Shown: positions 15,388 through 23,929 of the stretch, piece by piece | Layout: each line of letters opens with the position of its first letter | Numbering within the stretch: the stretch's first letter is position 1 | Source: an uncultured candidate division WPS-2 bacterium | GTDB lineage: Bacteria > Vulcanimicrobiota > Vulcanimicrobiia > Vulcanimicrobiales > Vulcanimicrobiaceae | Assembly: GCA_937927945.1 (NCBI GenBank) | Contig: CALEYW010000026.1 | Location: forward strand, 54,935-118,934 | Direction of reading: 5' to 3' | Length of the DNA stretch: 64,000 nucleotides | Position numbers and translations under genes: made by a program | Notes under the pieces: generated by a model | Database searches by the model: none | The model's input: the letters and a program-made list of their open reading frames with translations, nothing else | What the model was told of the DNA's origin: nothing

Positions 15388-17313
15388 GTGTATCCCGTCG
15401 CCCTTTCGCTGCGCGGTCGGCGAGCGCTCGTCTTTGGTGGCGGCAGCGTTGCCGAACGCAAGATTCGCGGCTTGCTCGAAGCCCAAGCGTTCGTCACGGT
15501 CGTCAGCCCGACGCTCAGCGCGGCGGTCGCTTTGCTCGCCGAGGAGGGTCGCGTCGCGTGGGAGGCACGGCGCTACGAGGCCGGCGACCTGGCTCGAGCG
15601 TTCCTCGCCTTCGCCGCAACGGACGACGACGCGACCAACGCGACGATCTCCGCCGACGCGCGCCGAGCCGGCGTGCTCGTGAACGACGCCTCGGAGGCGG
15701 GTCGCGGCGATTTCGCGACGCCGGCCGTTCACCGCTCGGGCGCGCTGACCGTCACGGTCGACTCCGCCGGGCTCTCGCCGTCGTTCACCAGGCGCATCCG
15801 TGACGAGCTGGGGGTGCAGTTCGATGCGCGCTACGCCCGCGCCGCCGCCACGCTGGGTGCACTCCGGGAGCGCGTCCAGGCGGTCGTCCCGGCGCCGATG
15901 CGTGCCGAGGTGATGCGGCACTTCGCCGAACGCGACATCGAAGAGCTGGCCTCCATGGTCCCCTCGGCGGTCGAGCACGAGGTCGAGCGAACGGTCGACA
16001 CGCTGACCGGCGTCGTGCCGGCGCAGAACCGGCCGCTGGTGGCCGCGACCCGCGCCAGCCAATTGGCGATGACGCAGACCAAAGGCGTCATGGCGACCCT
16101 CGCGCGCGCCGGTATCCCGTCCACGATCCTCGAGGTGACGACCCGTGGCGACGCCGTGCAGGACCGGGCGATCGCCGCGATCGGCACCGACAACGTCTTC
16201 GTCACGGAACTCGAGCTGGCACTGCGCGAAGGACGGGCCGACTACGCGGTTCACTCGTGCAAGGACCTGCCGAGCACCCTCGCGGGGGACATGACGCTCG
16301 CGGCGATCACCGGCCGCGAGGACGCGCGCGACGCCTATTGCAGCGAGCGGTACGCCGCGTTCGACGACCTCCCGCCGGGAGCGCGGGTCGGCACCTCGTC
16401 GCCGCGCCGCCGTGCCCAGCTGCGCGGGCTGCGCCCCGACCTCGTCTACGACGACGTACGCGGCAACGTCGACACGCGTCTGCGCAAGCTGCGAACCGGC
16501 GACTACGACGCGATCGTGCTGGCCTGCGCGGGGCTGAACCGGCTCGGCCTGCGGGCCGCCCACACCGTTCCGTTCGACCCGGCGCAGCTCACCCCGGCGG
16601 TCGGCCAAGGGGCGCTGGGGATCGAGACCCGCGACGGCGATCCGCTCGCGGCCCGGCTAGACGCCATCCTCGGCGACCCCGCGACGACGATCGCAGTCCG
16701 CGCCGAGCGGGCCTTCCTGCGCACCCTGCGCGGCGGCTGCGCGGCCCCCGTCGGTGCCCATGCCGCATGGGAAGCGGGGATGCTCCGCATCGCCGGGGCG
16801 ATCGCCGCGCTCGACGGCTCGCGGGTGCTGCGCGCGGCGCGCCAGACCAGCCTCGCCCTGGAGGATCTCGCAGCGGCCGAGGCGCTGGGCGTCGACCTCG
16901 CGGTCGGGTTGCTCGGGGCGGGCGGCGCCGCACTGCTGGGGGCGACCCCGCTCGCGGGACGGCTGTTTCTGCTCCCCCGTACACAAGAGCGGCCGAGCCG
17001 GATCGCGCCGGCTCTGCGCGAGGCAGGCGCCGAGGTGGTCGAAGCGCGAGACAGCGAAGCCGCAAGAACGGCACTTGGCGGCCGGGTGCCGAATGTGATT
17101 CTCTTCCCCTCGTCGGGTGCGGTGGGCGCGATGGCGGAGTATCTCTCGGGGCTGCGCCGGGACGGCCATCGGCCGCTGGTCGCAGCGATGGGTCCGGCGT
17201 CGTCGCAAACGGCGCAGGCCGAGGGCTGGCGACCGGACGTGGTTGCACCCTCTGCGGAAGTTGGAGCGTTCGTACAAACCGTGTTGCTCTTCGTGCTGGA
17301 AAACAGCGGATGA
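15388..17313 (+). CDS. hemC: Fusion: precorrin-2 dehydrogenase (Met8/SirC) - HemC - HemD-like
   Basis: A 641-residue fusion. Residues 1-210 are a siroheme-synthase N-domain: the NAD-binding GGGSVAERKIRGLLEAQAF, then DFATPAVHRSGALTVTVDSA and LSPSFTRRIRDEL. These proteins oxidise precorrin-2 to sirohydrochlorin and often insert iron. Residues 215-510 are hydroxymethylbilane synthase, starting PLVAATRASQLAMTQ, with AVHSCKDLPS and the dipyrromethane-cofactor Cys451 in LRGGCAAPVG. Residues 525-641 resemble a shortened HemD (FPSSGAVGAMAEYL, VAAMGPASSQTAQ). GTG 15388 has GGAAG at 15374-15378. The stop overlaps hemB (ATGA). It opens the tetrapyrrole operon; a full HemD is fused to CobA at the operon's end. 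Confidence 0.9.
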   Translation: MYPVALSLRGRRALVFGGGSVAERKIRGLLEAQAFVTVVSPTLSAAVALLAEEGRVAWEARRYEAGDLARAFLAFAATDDDATNATISADARRAGVLVNDASEAGRGDFATPAVHRSGALTVTVDSAGLSPSFTRRIRDELGVQFDARYARAAATLGALRERVQAVVPAPMRAEVMRHFAERDIEELASMVPSAVEHEVERTVDTLTGVVPAQNRPLVAATRASQLAMTQTKGVMATLARAGIPSTILEVTTRGDAVQDRAIAAIGTDNVFVTELELALREGRADYAVHSCKDLPSTLAGDMTLAAITGREDARDAYCSERYAAFDDLPPGARVGTSSPRRRAQLRGLRPDLVYDDVRGNVDTRLRKLRTGDYDAIVLACAGLNRLGLRAAHTVPFDPAQLTPAVGQGALGIETRDGDPLAARLDAILGDPATTIAVRAERAFLRTLRGGCAAPVGAHAAWEAGMLRIAGAIAALDGSRVLRAARQTSLALEDLAAAEALGVDLAVGLLGAGGAALLGATPLAGRLFLLPRTQERPSRIAPALREAGAEVVEARDSEAARTALGGRVPNVILFPSSGAVGAMAEYLSGLRRDGHRPLVAAMGPASSQTAQAEGWRPDVVAPSAEVGAFVQTVLLFVLENSG

Positions 17314-18305
17314 ACCTCGCTCAACGGACTCGCCTGACCGCGCGGCCGCGGCGCCTGCGCTCGAACGCGGCGATGCGCGCGCTCGTGCGCGAGACGCAGG
17401 TCAACCGCGACGGCCTCGTTCAGCCGCTCTTCGTGGTGGACGGGAGCGGGATCGTCCAGCCGATCGGCTCGATGCCCGGCGTCAGCCGCTACTCGGTCGA
17501 CCGGGTCGTCGCGGAGTGCCGCGAGCTCGACGCCGCCGGGGTGCGCTCCGTCCTGCTCTTCGGCATTCCCGACGCCGCCGACAAGGACGCGTACGCGACG
17601 GCGAATTTCGATCCGAGCGGCATCGTGCAGCGTGCAGCGCGCGCGATCAAGGACGCGCTCCCCGCCATGCTCGTGATCGCGGACGTATGCAACTGCGAGT
17701 ACACCGATCACGGGCACTGCGGAATTCTGGATCCGGCGGGCGACGTCGACAACGACAGCACACTCGAGGTGCTGGCCAAGACGGCGCTGAGCTACGCCCG
17801 CGCCGGCGTCGACATCGTCGCGCCTTCGGACATGATGGACGGCCGCGTCGCGGCGATCCGTACCGCGCTCGACGACGAAGGCTTCACCAAGACCGCGATC
17901 ATGTCGTACGCGGCGAAATATGCCTCGGCGTTCTACGGACCGTTTCGCGAAGCGGCCGAGTCGACGCCGTCGTTCGGCGACCGGCGCAGCTACCAGATGG
18001 ACCCCGCCAACGGCCGCGAAGCGCTCAAGGAAGTGCGGCTCGACATCGATGAAGGCGCCGACATCGTGATGGTCAAGCCGGCGATGGCGTATCTGGACGT
18101 CGTGCGCGCGGTGCGCGACATCACCGACCTGCCGCTCGCGGTCTATCACGTCAGCGGCGAGTATTCGATGCTCAAAGCCGCGGCGGAACGCGGCTGGATC
18201 GACGAAGAGCGCGCGATCGACGAAACGCTCACCGCGATGGCGCGCGCCGGCGCCGACATCATCATTACCTATTTTGCCAAAGACTATCTCCGGAGAACCC
18301 GGTGA
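17310..18305 (+). CDS. hemB: Porphobilinogen synthase (ALA dehydratase)
   Basis: HemB condenses two 5-aminolevulinate molecules to porphobilinogen. The 331-residue protein has the zinc-type active site DVCNCEYTDHGHCG with Cys127, Cys129 and Cys137. The two active-site lysines appear as Lys203 (YAAKYASAFYGPF) and the Schiff-base Lys256 (MVKPAMAYLD). The zinc cysteines suggest a Zn-dependent rather than a Mg-only enzyme. ATG 17310 overlaps the hemC-fusion stop and the gene's own stop overlaps the next GTG, so translation is coupled throughout. Confidence 0.97.
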   Translation: MNLAQRTRLTARPRRLRSNAAMRALVRETQVNRDGLVQPLFVVDGSGIVQPIGSMPGVSRYSVDRVVAECRELDAAGVRSVLLFGIPDAADKDAYATANFDPSGIVQRAARAIKDALPAMLVIADVCNCEYTDHGHCGILDPAGDVDNDSTLEVLAKTALSYARAGVDIVAPSDMMDGRVAAIRTALDDEGFTKTAIMSYAAKYASAFYGPFREAAESTPSFGDRRSYQMDPANGREALKEVRLDIDEGADIVMVKPAMAYLDVVRAVRDITDLPLAVYHVSGEYSMLKAAAERGWIDEERAIDETLTAMARAGADIIITYFAKDYLRRTR

Positions 18306-18895
18306 GCACGTCCGACACCATTGGCGTGTGCGTGCTCGCAGGCGGCGAGGCTACGCGGTTGCCGGGGAAGCTTGCGCTCACGGTTGGTGACGTGCCGATG
18401 CTGGTGCGCGTGTTCCGCAACGTTTCGCCGGCCGGGGAGACGTGGCTGTCGACGAAGGGTGAGCTGGCGGCGGAGATCGCCGAGCAGATCGACGCCCCGC
18501 AGGTGGTCGATCGCTGGCCGCTCCGCGGTCCGCTCTCGGGCTTGCTCTCGACGATGAACGCGATGCGCACGACGTGGGTGTTCGCGGTGGCCGGCGATGC
18601 GCCGTTCGTCGACGCCGCCTTCGTCGCGACGCTCGCCGCGCGCATCGCACCCGAGGTCGAAGCGATCGTGCCGATGCACGACGCGAACGCGAAGCGCTTC
18701 GAACCGCTGGCCTCGCTCTATCGCCGCGAAGCGTTCTTGCGCGAGGGGATGCCGGTGCTGCTCGGCGGCGGCGGCGCGTTGCGCCTCGTGATCGACCGGC
18801 TCAAAACGACGTTCGTCCCGGTCCGCGACGAGAAGATCTTTGCCAACGTGAACACGCCCGCCGAGTACGCCGCGCTGCGCGAGGTGCTGACGTGA
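18302..18895 (+). CDS. MobA-like nucleotidyltransferase inside the heme operon
   Basis: A 197-residue MobA-type enzyme; MobA attaches GMP to molybdopterin. The nucleotide loop reads VCVLAGGEATRLPGK, close to the LAGGxxxRxGxxK signature but lacking a Gly after Arg. The metal-binding VAGDAPFVD matches the CDxPF region, and a C-terminal FANVNTPAEYAAL matches the NxNTPxD motif. Both ends overlap neighbours by 4 bases (hemB and hemL), so it is an established operon member. Its presence may link molybdo- and heme cofactor supply, or it may act on a different nucleotide-sugar-like substrate. Family assignment is good; the exact reaction is not proven. Confidence 0.8.
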   Translation: MSTSDTIGVCVLAGGEATRLPGKLALTVGDVPMLVRVFRNVSPAGETWLSTKGELAAEIAEQIDAPQVVDRWPLRGPLSGLLSTMNAMRTTWVFAVAGDAPFVDAAFVATLAARIAPEVEAIVPMHDANAKRFEPLASLYRREAFLREGMPVLLGGGGALRLVIDRLKTTFVPVRDEKIFANVNTPAEYAALREVLT

Positions 18896-20214
18896 GCGGC
18901 CCCTCGAACGCTTTGCGTCCCGCCTCCGAAGCGGCGTTCGCCGCGGCGAAGCGGGTGATTCCGGGCGGCGTGAACTCGACGGTTCGCGCGTTCAAAGGCG
19001 TCGGCGGCACGCCGGTGTTCGTGCGCAGCGCGCGCGGCGCGTACCTGACCGACGTCGACGGTCACCGCTATTTGGATTACGTCCTCTCCTGGGGTCCGAT
19101 GATCGCCGGGCACGCCCACCCGGCCGTCGTCGAAGCGGTCCAGCGCGCCGCCGAGGGGGGCACGTCGTTCGGCACGCCGACCGAGGCCGAGACCGAACTG
19201 GCCGAGCTGATCGTCGCGGCGGTCCCGTCGATCGACAAAGTCCGGTTCTGCTCGTCGGGGACGGAGGCGACGGCCAACGCCGTGCGCTTGGCGCGCGGCT
19301 TCACCGGCCGCGACAAGTTCATCAAGTTCGAGGGCTGCTATCACGGCAGCGCCGATCCGTTTCTGATCGCCGCGGGGTCGAGCGCGCTGACGATGGGTGT
19401 GCCGAACTCGAAGGGCGTGCCGGCCGGAACCGCGCGCGACACGATCATCGTGCCGTACAACGACGCATCCGCCGTGCGCGCCGCGTTCGAGGCCAACCCG
19501 GGCGCCATCGCGGCGGTGATCGTCGAACCGTACGTCGGCAACATGGGCTTCGTCGCGCCGCTCCCCGGTTTCTTGAGCGCCCTGCGGACGCTGACCCGTG
19601 AGTTCGGTGCGCTGCTGATCTTCGACGAGGTGATGACCGGGTTCCGAATCGGATACGCGGGCGTTCAGGGGCGCGAAGGCGTCCTGCCCGACATCACCAC
19701 GCTCGGCAAAGTGATCGGCGGCGGGCTTCCGGTCGGGGCGTTCGGGGGCACCGCCGAGATCATGGACCGGCTGACCCCCGACGGCGACGTGTTCCAGGCC
19801 GGCACGCTCTCGGGAAATCCTCTGGCGATGGCCGCCGGGATCGCCACGCTGCGACTCTTGTCGCCCGCGACGTTCGTGCATCTCGAAGGGCTTGCGATGC
19901 GGTTCTGCACAGGCATGAGCGGCGTGTTCCGCCGGCACGGCGTCCCGCACACGGTGGGCGCGGCCGGATCGATGTTCGGATTCTTCTTCACCGACGGCCC
20001 GGTGACCGATCTCGCCAGCGCGAAGACCGCGGATACGGCGCTGTACGGCCGCTTCTTCCACGCGATGCTCGACCGCGGGTTCTACTTCGCGCCCTCGCAG
20101 TTCGAAGCCGGTTTCCTCTCGCTGGTCCATACCGACGCCGAGATCGACGGAACGATCGCAGCGGCCGACGACGCGCTCGCACTCGCGCTTCAAGGTGACG
20201 TCGTATGCCGTTAG
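18892..20214 (+). CDS. hemL: Glutamate-1-semialdehyde 2,1-aminomutase
   Basis: HemL turns glutamate-1-semialdehyde into 5-aminolevulinate, the second step of the C5 route. The 440-residue class III PLP enzyme shows IPGGVNSTVRAFKGVGGTP at its N-terminus and the PLP lysine Lys273 in TLGKVIGGGLP. FCSSGTEATANAVRLAR and FDEVMTGFRIG are also present. GTG 18892 overlaps the MobA-like stop by 4 bases. Its 3' end overlaps hemA by 10 bases, so the two enzymes of the C5 step are made together. Confidence 0.97.
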   Translation: MSGPSNALRPASEAAFAAAKRVIPGGVNSTVRAFKGVGGTPVFVRSARGAYLTDVDGHRYLDYVLSWGPMIAGHAHPAVVEAVQRAAEGGTSFGTPTEAETELAELIVAAVPSIDKVRFCSSGTEATANAVRLARGFTGRDKFIKFEGCYHGSADPFLIAAGSSALTMGVPNSKGVPAGTARDTIIVPYNDASAVRAAFEANPGAIAAVIVEPYVGNMGFVAPLPGFLSALRTLTREFGALLIFDEVMTGFRIGYAGVQGREGVLPDITTLGKVIGGGLPVGAFGGTAEIMDRLTPDGDVFQAGTLSGNPLAMAAGIATLRLLSPATFVHLEGLAMRFCTGMSGVFRRHGVPHTVGAAGSMFGFFFTDGPVTDLASAKTADTALYGRFFHAMLDRGFYFAPSQFEAGFLSLVHTDAEIDGTIAAADDALALALQGDVVCR

Positions 20215-21533
20215 TGTGTCTGGGTCTCTCGCACCACACGGCGCCGGTCGACGTGCGCGAGCGTCATGCGTTTCCGACCGCGATGATGGGCGAGGCGCTG
20301 GTCGCGCTGCGCGACTACGAAGCGGTGCGCGAAGCGCTGATGCTGCAGACCTGCGGCCGGCTCGAAATCTACGCGGAACTCGAAGACTACGAGTCCGGTG
20401 TCGGCCAGCTCAAGACGTATCTCAACAACTTCCGCCACAGCGACGTCAGCGACATGGACTCGTACATGTACACGCTGCTGGGGACGCAGGCGATCGATCA
20501 TCTGTTCCGGGTGAGCACGGGCCTGGACTCGATGCTGATCGGCGAGGCGGAGATCCTGGGTCAGGTCAAAGACGCGTACGTGCAGGCGCAGCGCGCGCGC
20601 TCGCTCGGCAAGACCCTGCACACGCTGTTCCGCGAGGCGCTCGAAGCGGGCAAGAACGCGCGCGCGCAGACCGCGATCTCCAGCGACTCGACGTCGGTCG
20701 CCACGGCGGCCGTCGGTTTCGCGAAGCAGCACGTCGGCGACCTCGCCGGCAAGATCGTGCTGGTGATCGGCGCCGGCAAAATGGGCGCGGCCGCCGCCCG
20801 CCGCATGCGCGATGAAGGCGCCGCGCAGATCGTCGTCCTCAACCGTTCGCACCGCCGCGCGCGCGACGTCGCCGACCAGATCGGCGAAGCCGCGCGCACC
20901 GCCGACATGCCGGGGCTCGTGAACGCGCTCAAAGAAGCCGACGTCGTCGTGACGTCGACCGGTGCGTCGCACTTCATCGTCACGCCCGGCAACGTCGCCG
21001 AAGCGATGCTGGCGCGGCCGCACCGCCCGCTCTTCATGGTCGACATCGCCGTTCCGCGCGACGTCGATCCCGAGGTGACGCGCATCCCGGGCGTCGGTCT
21101 GATCGACATCGACGGCCTCAAAGATCTGGTGGACGTCACGCTGGAGAAACGGCGCGAAGCGATTCCGCTGGTCGAAGAGATCATCGCGACGCACGTCGAG
21201 CGGTTCGCGCAATGGTATCAGTCGCGCGTCGCGGTGCCCGTCATCTCGTCGCTGATGCAGAAAGCCGAATCGATCCGCGCGGCCGAGATGGAACGCCTGC
21301 TGGCGCGCTGCCCGGAGCTGAGCGAACGCGAGCGCAGCCTGGTCACCGGAATGTCGCTGACGATCGTCTCGAAGCTGCTGCACAGCGCGATCGTGCGGAT
21401 CCGCGACAAGGCGGTCGAGAACCGTGCCGAAGCGCTGACGCACGCGCGGATGCTGGACGAGCTCTTCGAGCTGCAGGCCCACACCGGCGCCGCCGAATCG
21501 TTCGCGCCCGCGGGCCTCGACGAAGAAGAGTGA
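20205..21533 (+). CDS. hemA: Glutamyl-tRNA reductase
   Basis: HemA reduces glutamyl-tRNA(Glu) with NADPH. The 442-residue protein begins VCLGLSHHTAPVDVRE, as expected. The catalytic Cys50 sits in LQTCGRLEIYA, where most family members have TCNRxE, so the residue after Cys-50 is Gly instead of Asn. The family signature HLFRVSTGLDSMLIGEAEI, the NADPH site VLVIGAGKMGAAAARRM and the C-terminal dimerisation helices are complete, so I still call it functional. It overlaps hemL by 10 bases and the cobA-hemD gene by 4. Confidence 0.95.
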   Translation: MPLVCLGLSHHTAPVDVRERHAFPTAMMGEALVALRDYEAVREALMLQTCGRLEIYAELEDYESGVGQLKTYLNNFRHSDVSDMDSYMYTLLGTQAIDHLFRVSTGLDSMLIGEAEILGQVKDAYVQAQRARSLGKTLHTLFREALEAGKNARAQTAISSDSTSVATAAVGFAKQHVGDLAGKIVLVIGAGKMGAAAARRMRDEGAAQIVVLNRSHRRARDVADQIGEAARTADMPGLVNALKEADVVVTSTGASHFIVTPGNVAEAMLARPHRPLFMVDIAVPRDVDPEVTRIPGVGLIDIDGLKDLVDVTLEKRREAIPLVEEIIATHVERFAQWYQSRVAVPVISSLMQKAESIRAAEMERLLARCPELSERERSLVTGMSLTIVSKLLHSAIVRIRDKAVENRAEALTHARMLDELFELQAHTGAAESFAPAGLDEEE

Positions 21534-23032
21534 GGGCGCCCGGCAAAGTCTGGCTGGTCGGCGCCGGGCCCGGCGATCCGGGACTGCTCACGCTCAAGGG
21601 TGCGCGAGCGCTGGCGCACTGCGACACGCTGGTGTACGACTACCTCGCGTCGCCCGCGATCGTCGCGTTCGCGCCGCCGGACTGCGAGAAGATCTACGTC
21701 GGCAAGAAAGCGGGCGCGCATACGCTCTCGCAGGACGAGATCACCGCGCTGATCGTGCGGCTCGGCCTGGCGGGAAAGAAGGTCGTCCGGCTCAAGGGCG
21801 GCGACGTCTTCGTGTTCGCGCGAGGCGGCGAGGAAGCGCGTGCGCTGGCCGAAGCCGGCGTTCCGTTCGAGATCGTCCCCGGCATCTCGTCGGCGCTCGC
21901 GGCGCCCGCGTACGCCGGGATCCCGGTCACCCACCGCGACCACAACACCGCGTTCACCGTCGCGACCGGCCACGAAGACCCGACCAAGGGCTACTCGTCG
22001 CTCGATTTCGCGAAGCTGGCGAATCCCAAGGCAACGACGATCTTCCTGATGGCGATGGGGAATCTCGCCGGAATCGTCGGTGAGCTGCGGACTCACGGTC
22101 TGCCCGGCGAAACGCCGGTCGGGATCGTGCACGAGGGAACGAAACCGACGCAGCAGGTGGTGACCGCGACGATCGACACGATCGTGGCAGAGATCGCGCG
22201 GAGCGGCATCACCGCGCCGGCGATCGTGGTGATCGGCGACGTCGTGAAGGAACGCGAGCACATCCGCTGGTTCGACGCGCAGCCGCTGTTCGGCAAGCGC
22301 GTGCTCGTCACGCGCCCGGTTCATCAAGCCGACGATCTCGCGACGCAACTTTGGGAAGCCGGAGCCGAGCCGATCGTCGCGCCGACGATCGTGATCGGGC
22401 CGCCCGACGATCCGCGGCCCGCGCGCGACGCGGTCGCCGCGATTCGCGAGTACGCGTGGGTCGCGTTCACCAGCCGTAACGGCGTCGACGCGTTCTTCGA
22501 CGTGCTGGGCGAGCTCGGCCGCGACGCGCGCGCGTTCGGCGACACGAAGATCGCCGCGATCGGACCGAAGACCGCCGAGGCGCTCGCCGCGCGCGGGCTG
22601 CGCGTGGACCTCGTACCGCCCGTGTTCGTCAACGAAGCCGTCGCGCCGGAACTGCTCGCGCGCTCCGCGCCGGGCGAGCGCATCTTGCTGTTCCGCGCGC
22701 AAGAGGCACGCGACGTGCTTCCCGACACGCTTCGCGAGGGCGGCCGGCGTGTCGACGTCGCCGCGGCGTACAAGACACGTTTCGTCGACGATACCGAACT
22801 GGCCGCGAAGGCCGAGCGCGCCGACATCGTGACCTTCACCAGCTCGAGCACCGTCGCGGGCTTCGTCCACAACATCCCCGGTGCGGGACCTCTGCTCGCG
22901 GCGAAGACGGTGGCCGCCATCGGGCCGATCACCGCGCAGACGGCACGGGACGCCGGAATCCGGGTCGACGTGGTCGCCGAGGAGTTCACGGTCGAAGGCC
23001 TCCTGCGAGCCCTTACCGCGACCGCCGCCTAG
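21530..23032 (+). CDS. Fusion: uroporphyrinogen-III C-methyltransferase (CobA) - HemD
   Basis: A 500-residue bifunctional enzyme. Residues 1-250 are SUMT/CobA, which methylates uroporphyrinogen III to precorrin-2: KVWLVGAGPGDPGLLTLKGA, VVRLKGGDVFVFARGGEEA and VPGISSALAAPAYAGIPVTHRD. Residues 258-500 are uroporphyrinogen-III synthase: KRVLVTRPVHQADDL, VAFTSRNGVDAFFDVL, and VAAIGPITAQTARDAGIRVD. Such CobA-HemD fusions are known in several phyla. GTG 21530 overlaps the hemA stop by 4 bases. With the first fusion gene it provides every step from porphobilinogen to sirohydrochlorin. Confidence 0.95.
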   Translation: MRAPGKVWLVGAGPGDPGLLTLKGARALAHCDTLVYDYLASPAIVAFAPPDCEKIYVGKKAGAHTLSQDEITALIVRLGLAGKKVVRLKGGDVFVFARGGEEARALAEAGVPFEIVPGISSALAAPAYAGIPVTHRDHNTAFTVATGHEDPTKGYSSLDFAKLANPKATTIFLMAMGNLAGIVGELRTHGLPGETPVGIVHEGTKPTQQVVTATIDTIVAEIARSGITAPAIVVIGDVVKEREHIRWFDAQPLFGKRVLVTRPVHQADDLATQLWEAGAEPIVAPTIVIGPPDDPRPARDAVAAIREYAWVAFTSRNGVDAFFDVLGELGRDARAFGDTKIAAIGPKTAEALAARGLRVDLVPPVFVNEAVAPELLARSAPGERILLFRAQEARDVLPDTLREGGRRVDVAAAYKTRFVDDTELAAKAERADIVTFTSSSTVAGFVHNIPGAGPLLAAKTVAAIGPITAQTARDAGIRVDVVAEEFTVEGLLRALTATAA

Positions 23033-23131
23033 GCCCATCCGCGGGTCCGCGGGCGGAAGGCGCATTCCGGGCGGGGAACCGGCCGTTTCTATTCCACGCT
23101 CGCGAAGCGGGTTGAAGAGGAGCTGGTTTCA

Positions 23132-23925
23132 ATGTGTACCGATCTGATGCTCACATCGACCGATGGCGCGATCGTCCACGGCCGCAGCATGGAGTTCGCC
23201 GAACTCAATTCCCAAATCGGCCTGAACGCCGCCAACACGAGCTACAAGTCCGTCGGCGCGAACAACGGGACGGGGCTGACGTGGACGTCTCTTTACAACT
23301 ACGTCTCCATGACCGCCGACAATTCGATAACTGGGCGCTCGGGATGAATGCGACCGTCGCCGAGCATCGCCGCGATCCAGCCGCCGAGCGGCGCGCCCAG
23401 CGTCGTGGTGTATCAGAATACTTCACTCGGCATCTTGCTGACGCTGCATTTCACGCTGTACGATGCGACCGGCGACAGCGCGGTCATCGAGTACGTCTCG
23501 AACGGCAGCGGGGGAAGCGCCATCTCGATCATCACGCCGAACCCGGTCGGCGTGTGCACGATCAAGAACTTCGCAACGCTCGACCCGAATCTGGCGATCC
23601 CGATCCAGCCGAACCCGCTGGGAACGTACAATCTCGTCTTCCACCTCCTGAACGGCGTCGACATCCCCTACGGGGTCAGCGAGGGCGAGTATCCCGCGAA
23701 AAGCGGGCCACCGACGACCGGCTACGACCACACGCAATGGATCGTGGTGAAGGACTTGGACGAACTTGGTCTTTCAGACGCGATTTTACGGCAACATGCT
23801 CGTGTACCAAGTCGAACTGGCCAAACGTGACGTGGCCGAGCACTCCCGCGTCGTACCCCGTCCCGCCGTCGCAATTTCCGACGCAGGCGATCGACATCAC
23901 CACCGCGCTCGTACCGGCGTCATGA
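23132..23925 (+). pseudogene. Choloylglycine hydrolase/penicillin acylase family, decayed
   Basis: These Ntn-hydrolases cleave amide bonds in bile salts, penicillin V or acyl-homoserine lactones and use Cys2 as nucleophile. The start is good: AGAGGAG at 23116-23122 and MCTDLMLTSTDGAIVHGRSMEF with Cys2 intact. The frame ends near 23347. Family sequence continues in other frames: VVVYQNTSLGILLTLHFTLYDA and VIEYVSNG from about 23400, then TQWIVVKDL. A third frame carries FYGNMLVYQVELAKRDVA near 23780, and AIDITTALVPAS near the end is in yet another register. At least three frame changes and one lost block make it non-functional. Confidence 0.75.
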
Positions 23926-23929
23926 TGCG

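Noticed and set aside
13740..15803. A 687-codon open frame on the plus strand opposite the GT39 gene
   Set aside because: Arg/Glu/Asp-rich shadow of the GT39 coding strand with no domain motifs.
13951..16608. An 885-codon open frame on the minus strand across the GT39 gene and the HemC fusion
   Set aside because: It is antisense to two clearly conserved genes and consists of Arg/Asp/Ala-rich low-complexity sequence, as expected from high-GC shadow frames.
23033..23131. GC-rich repeat CCGCGGGTCCGCGG after the CobA-HemD gene as a terminator
   Set aside because: The stem is short, the loop too small and no T tract follows.
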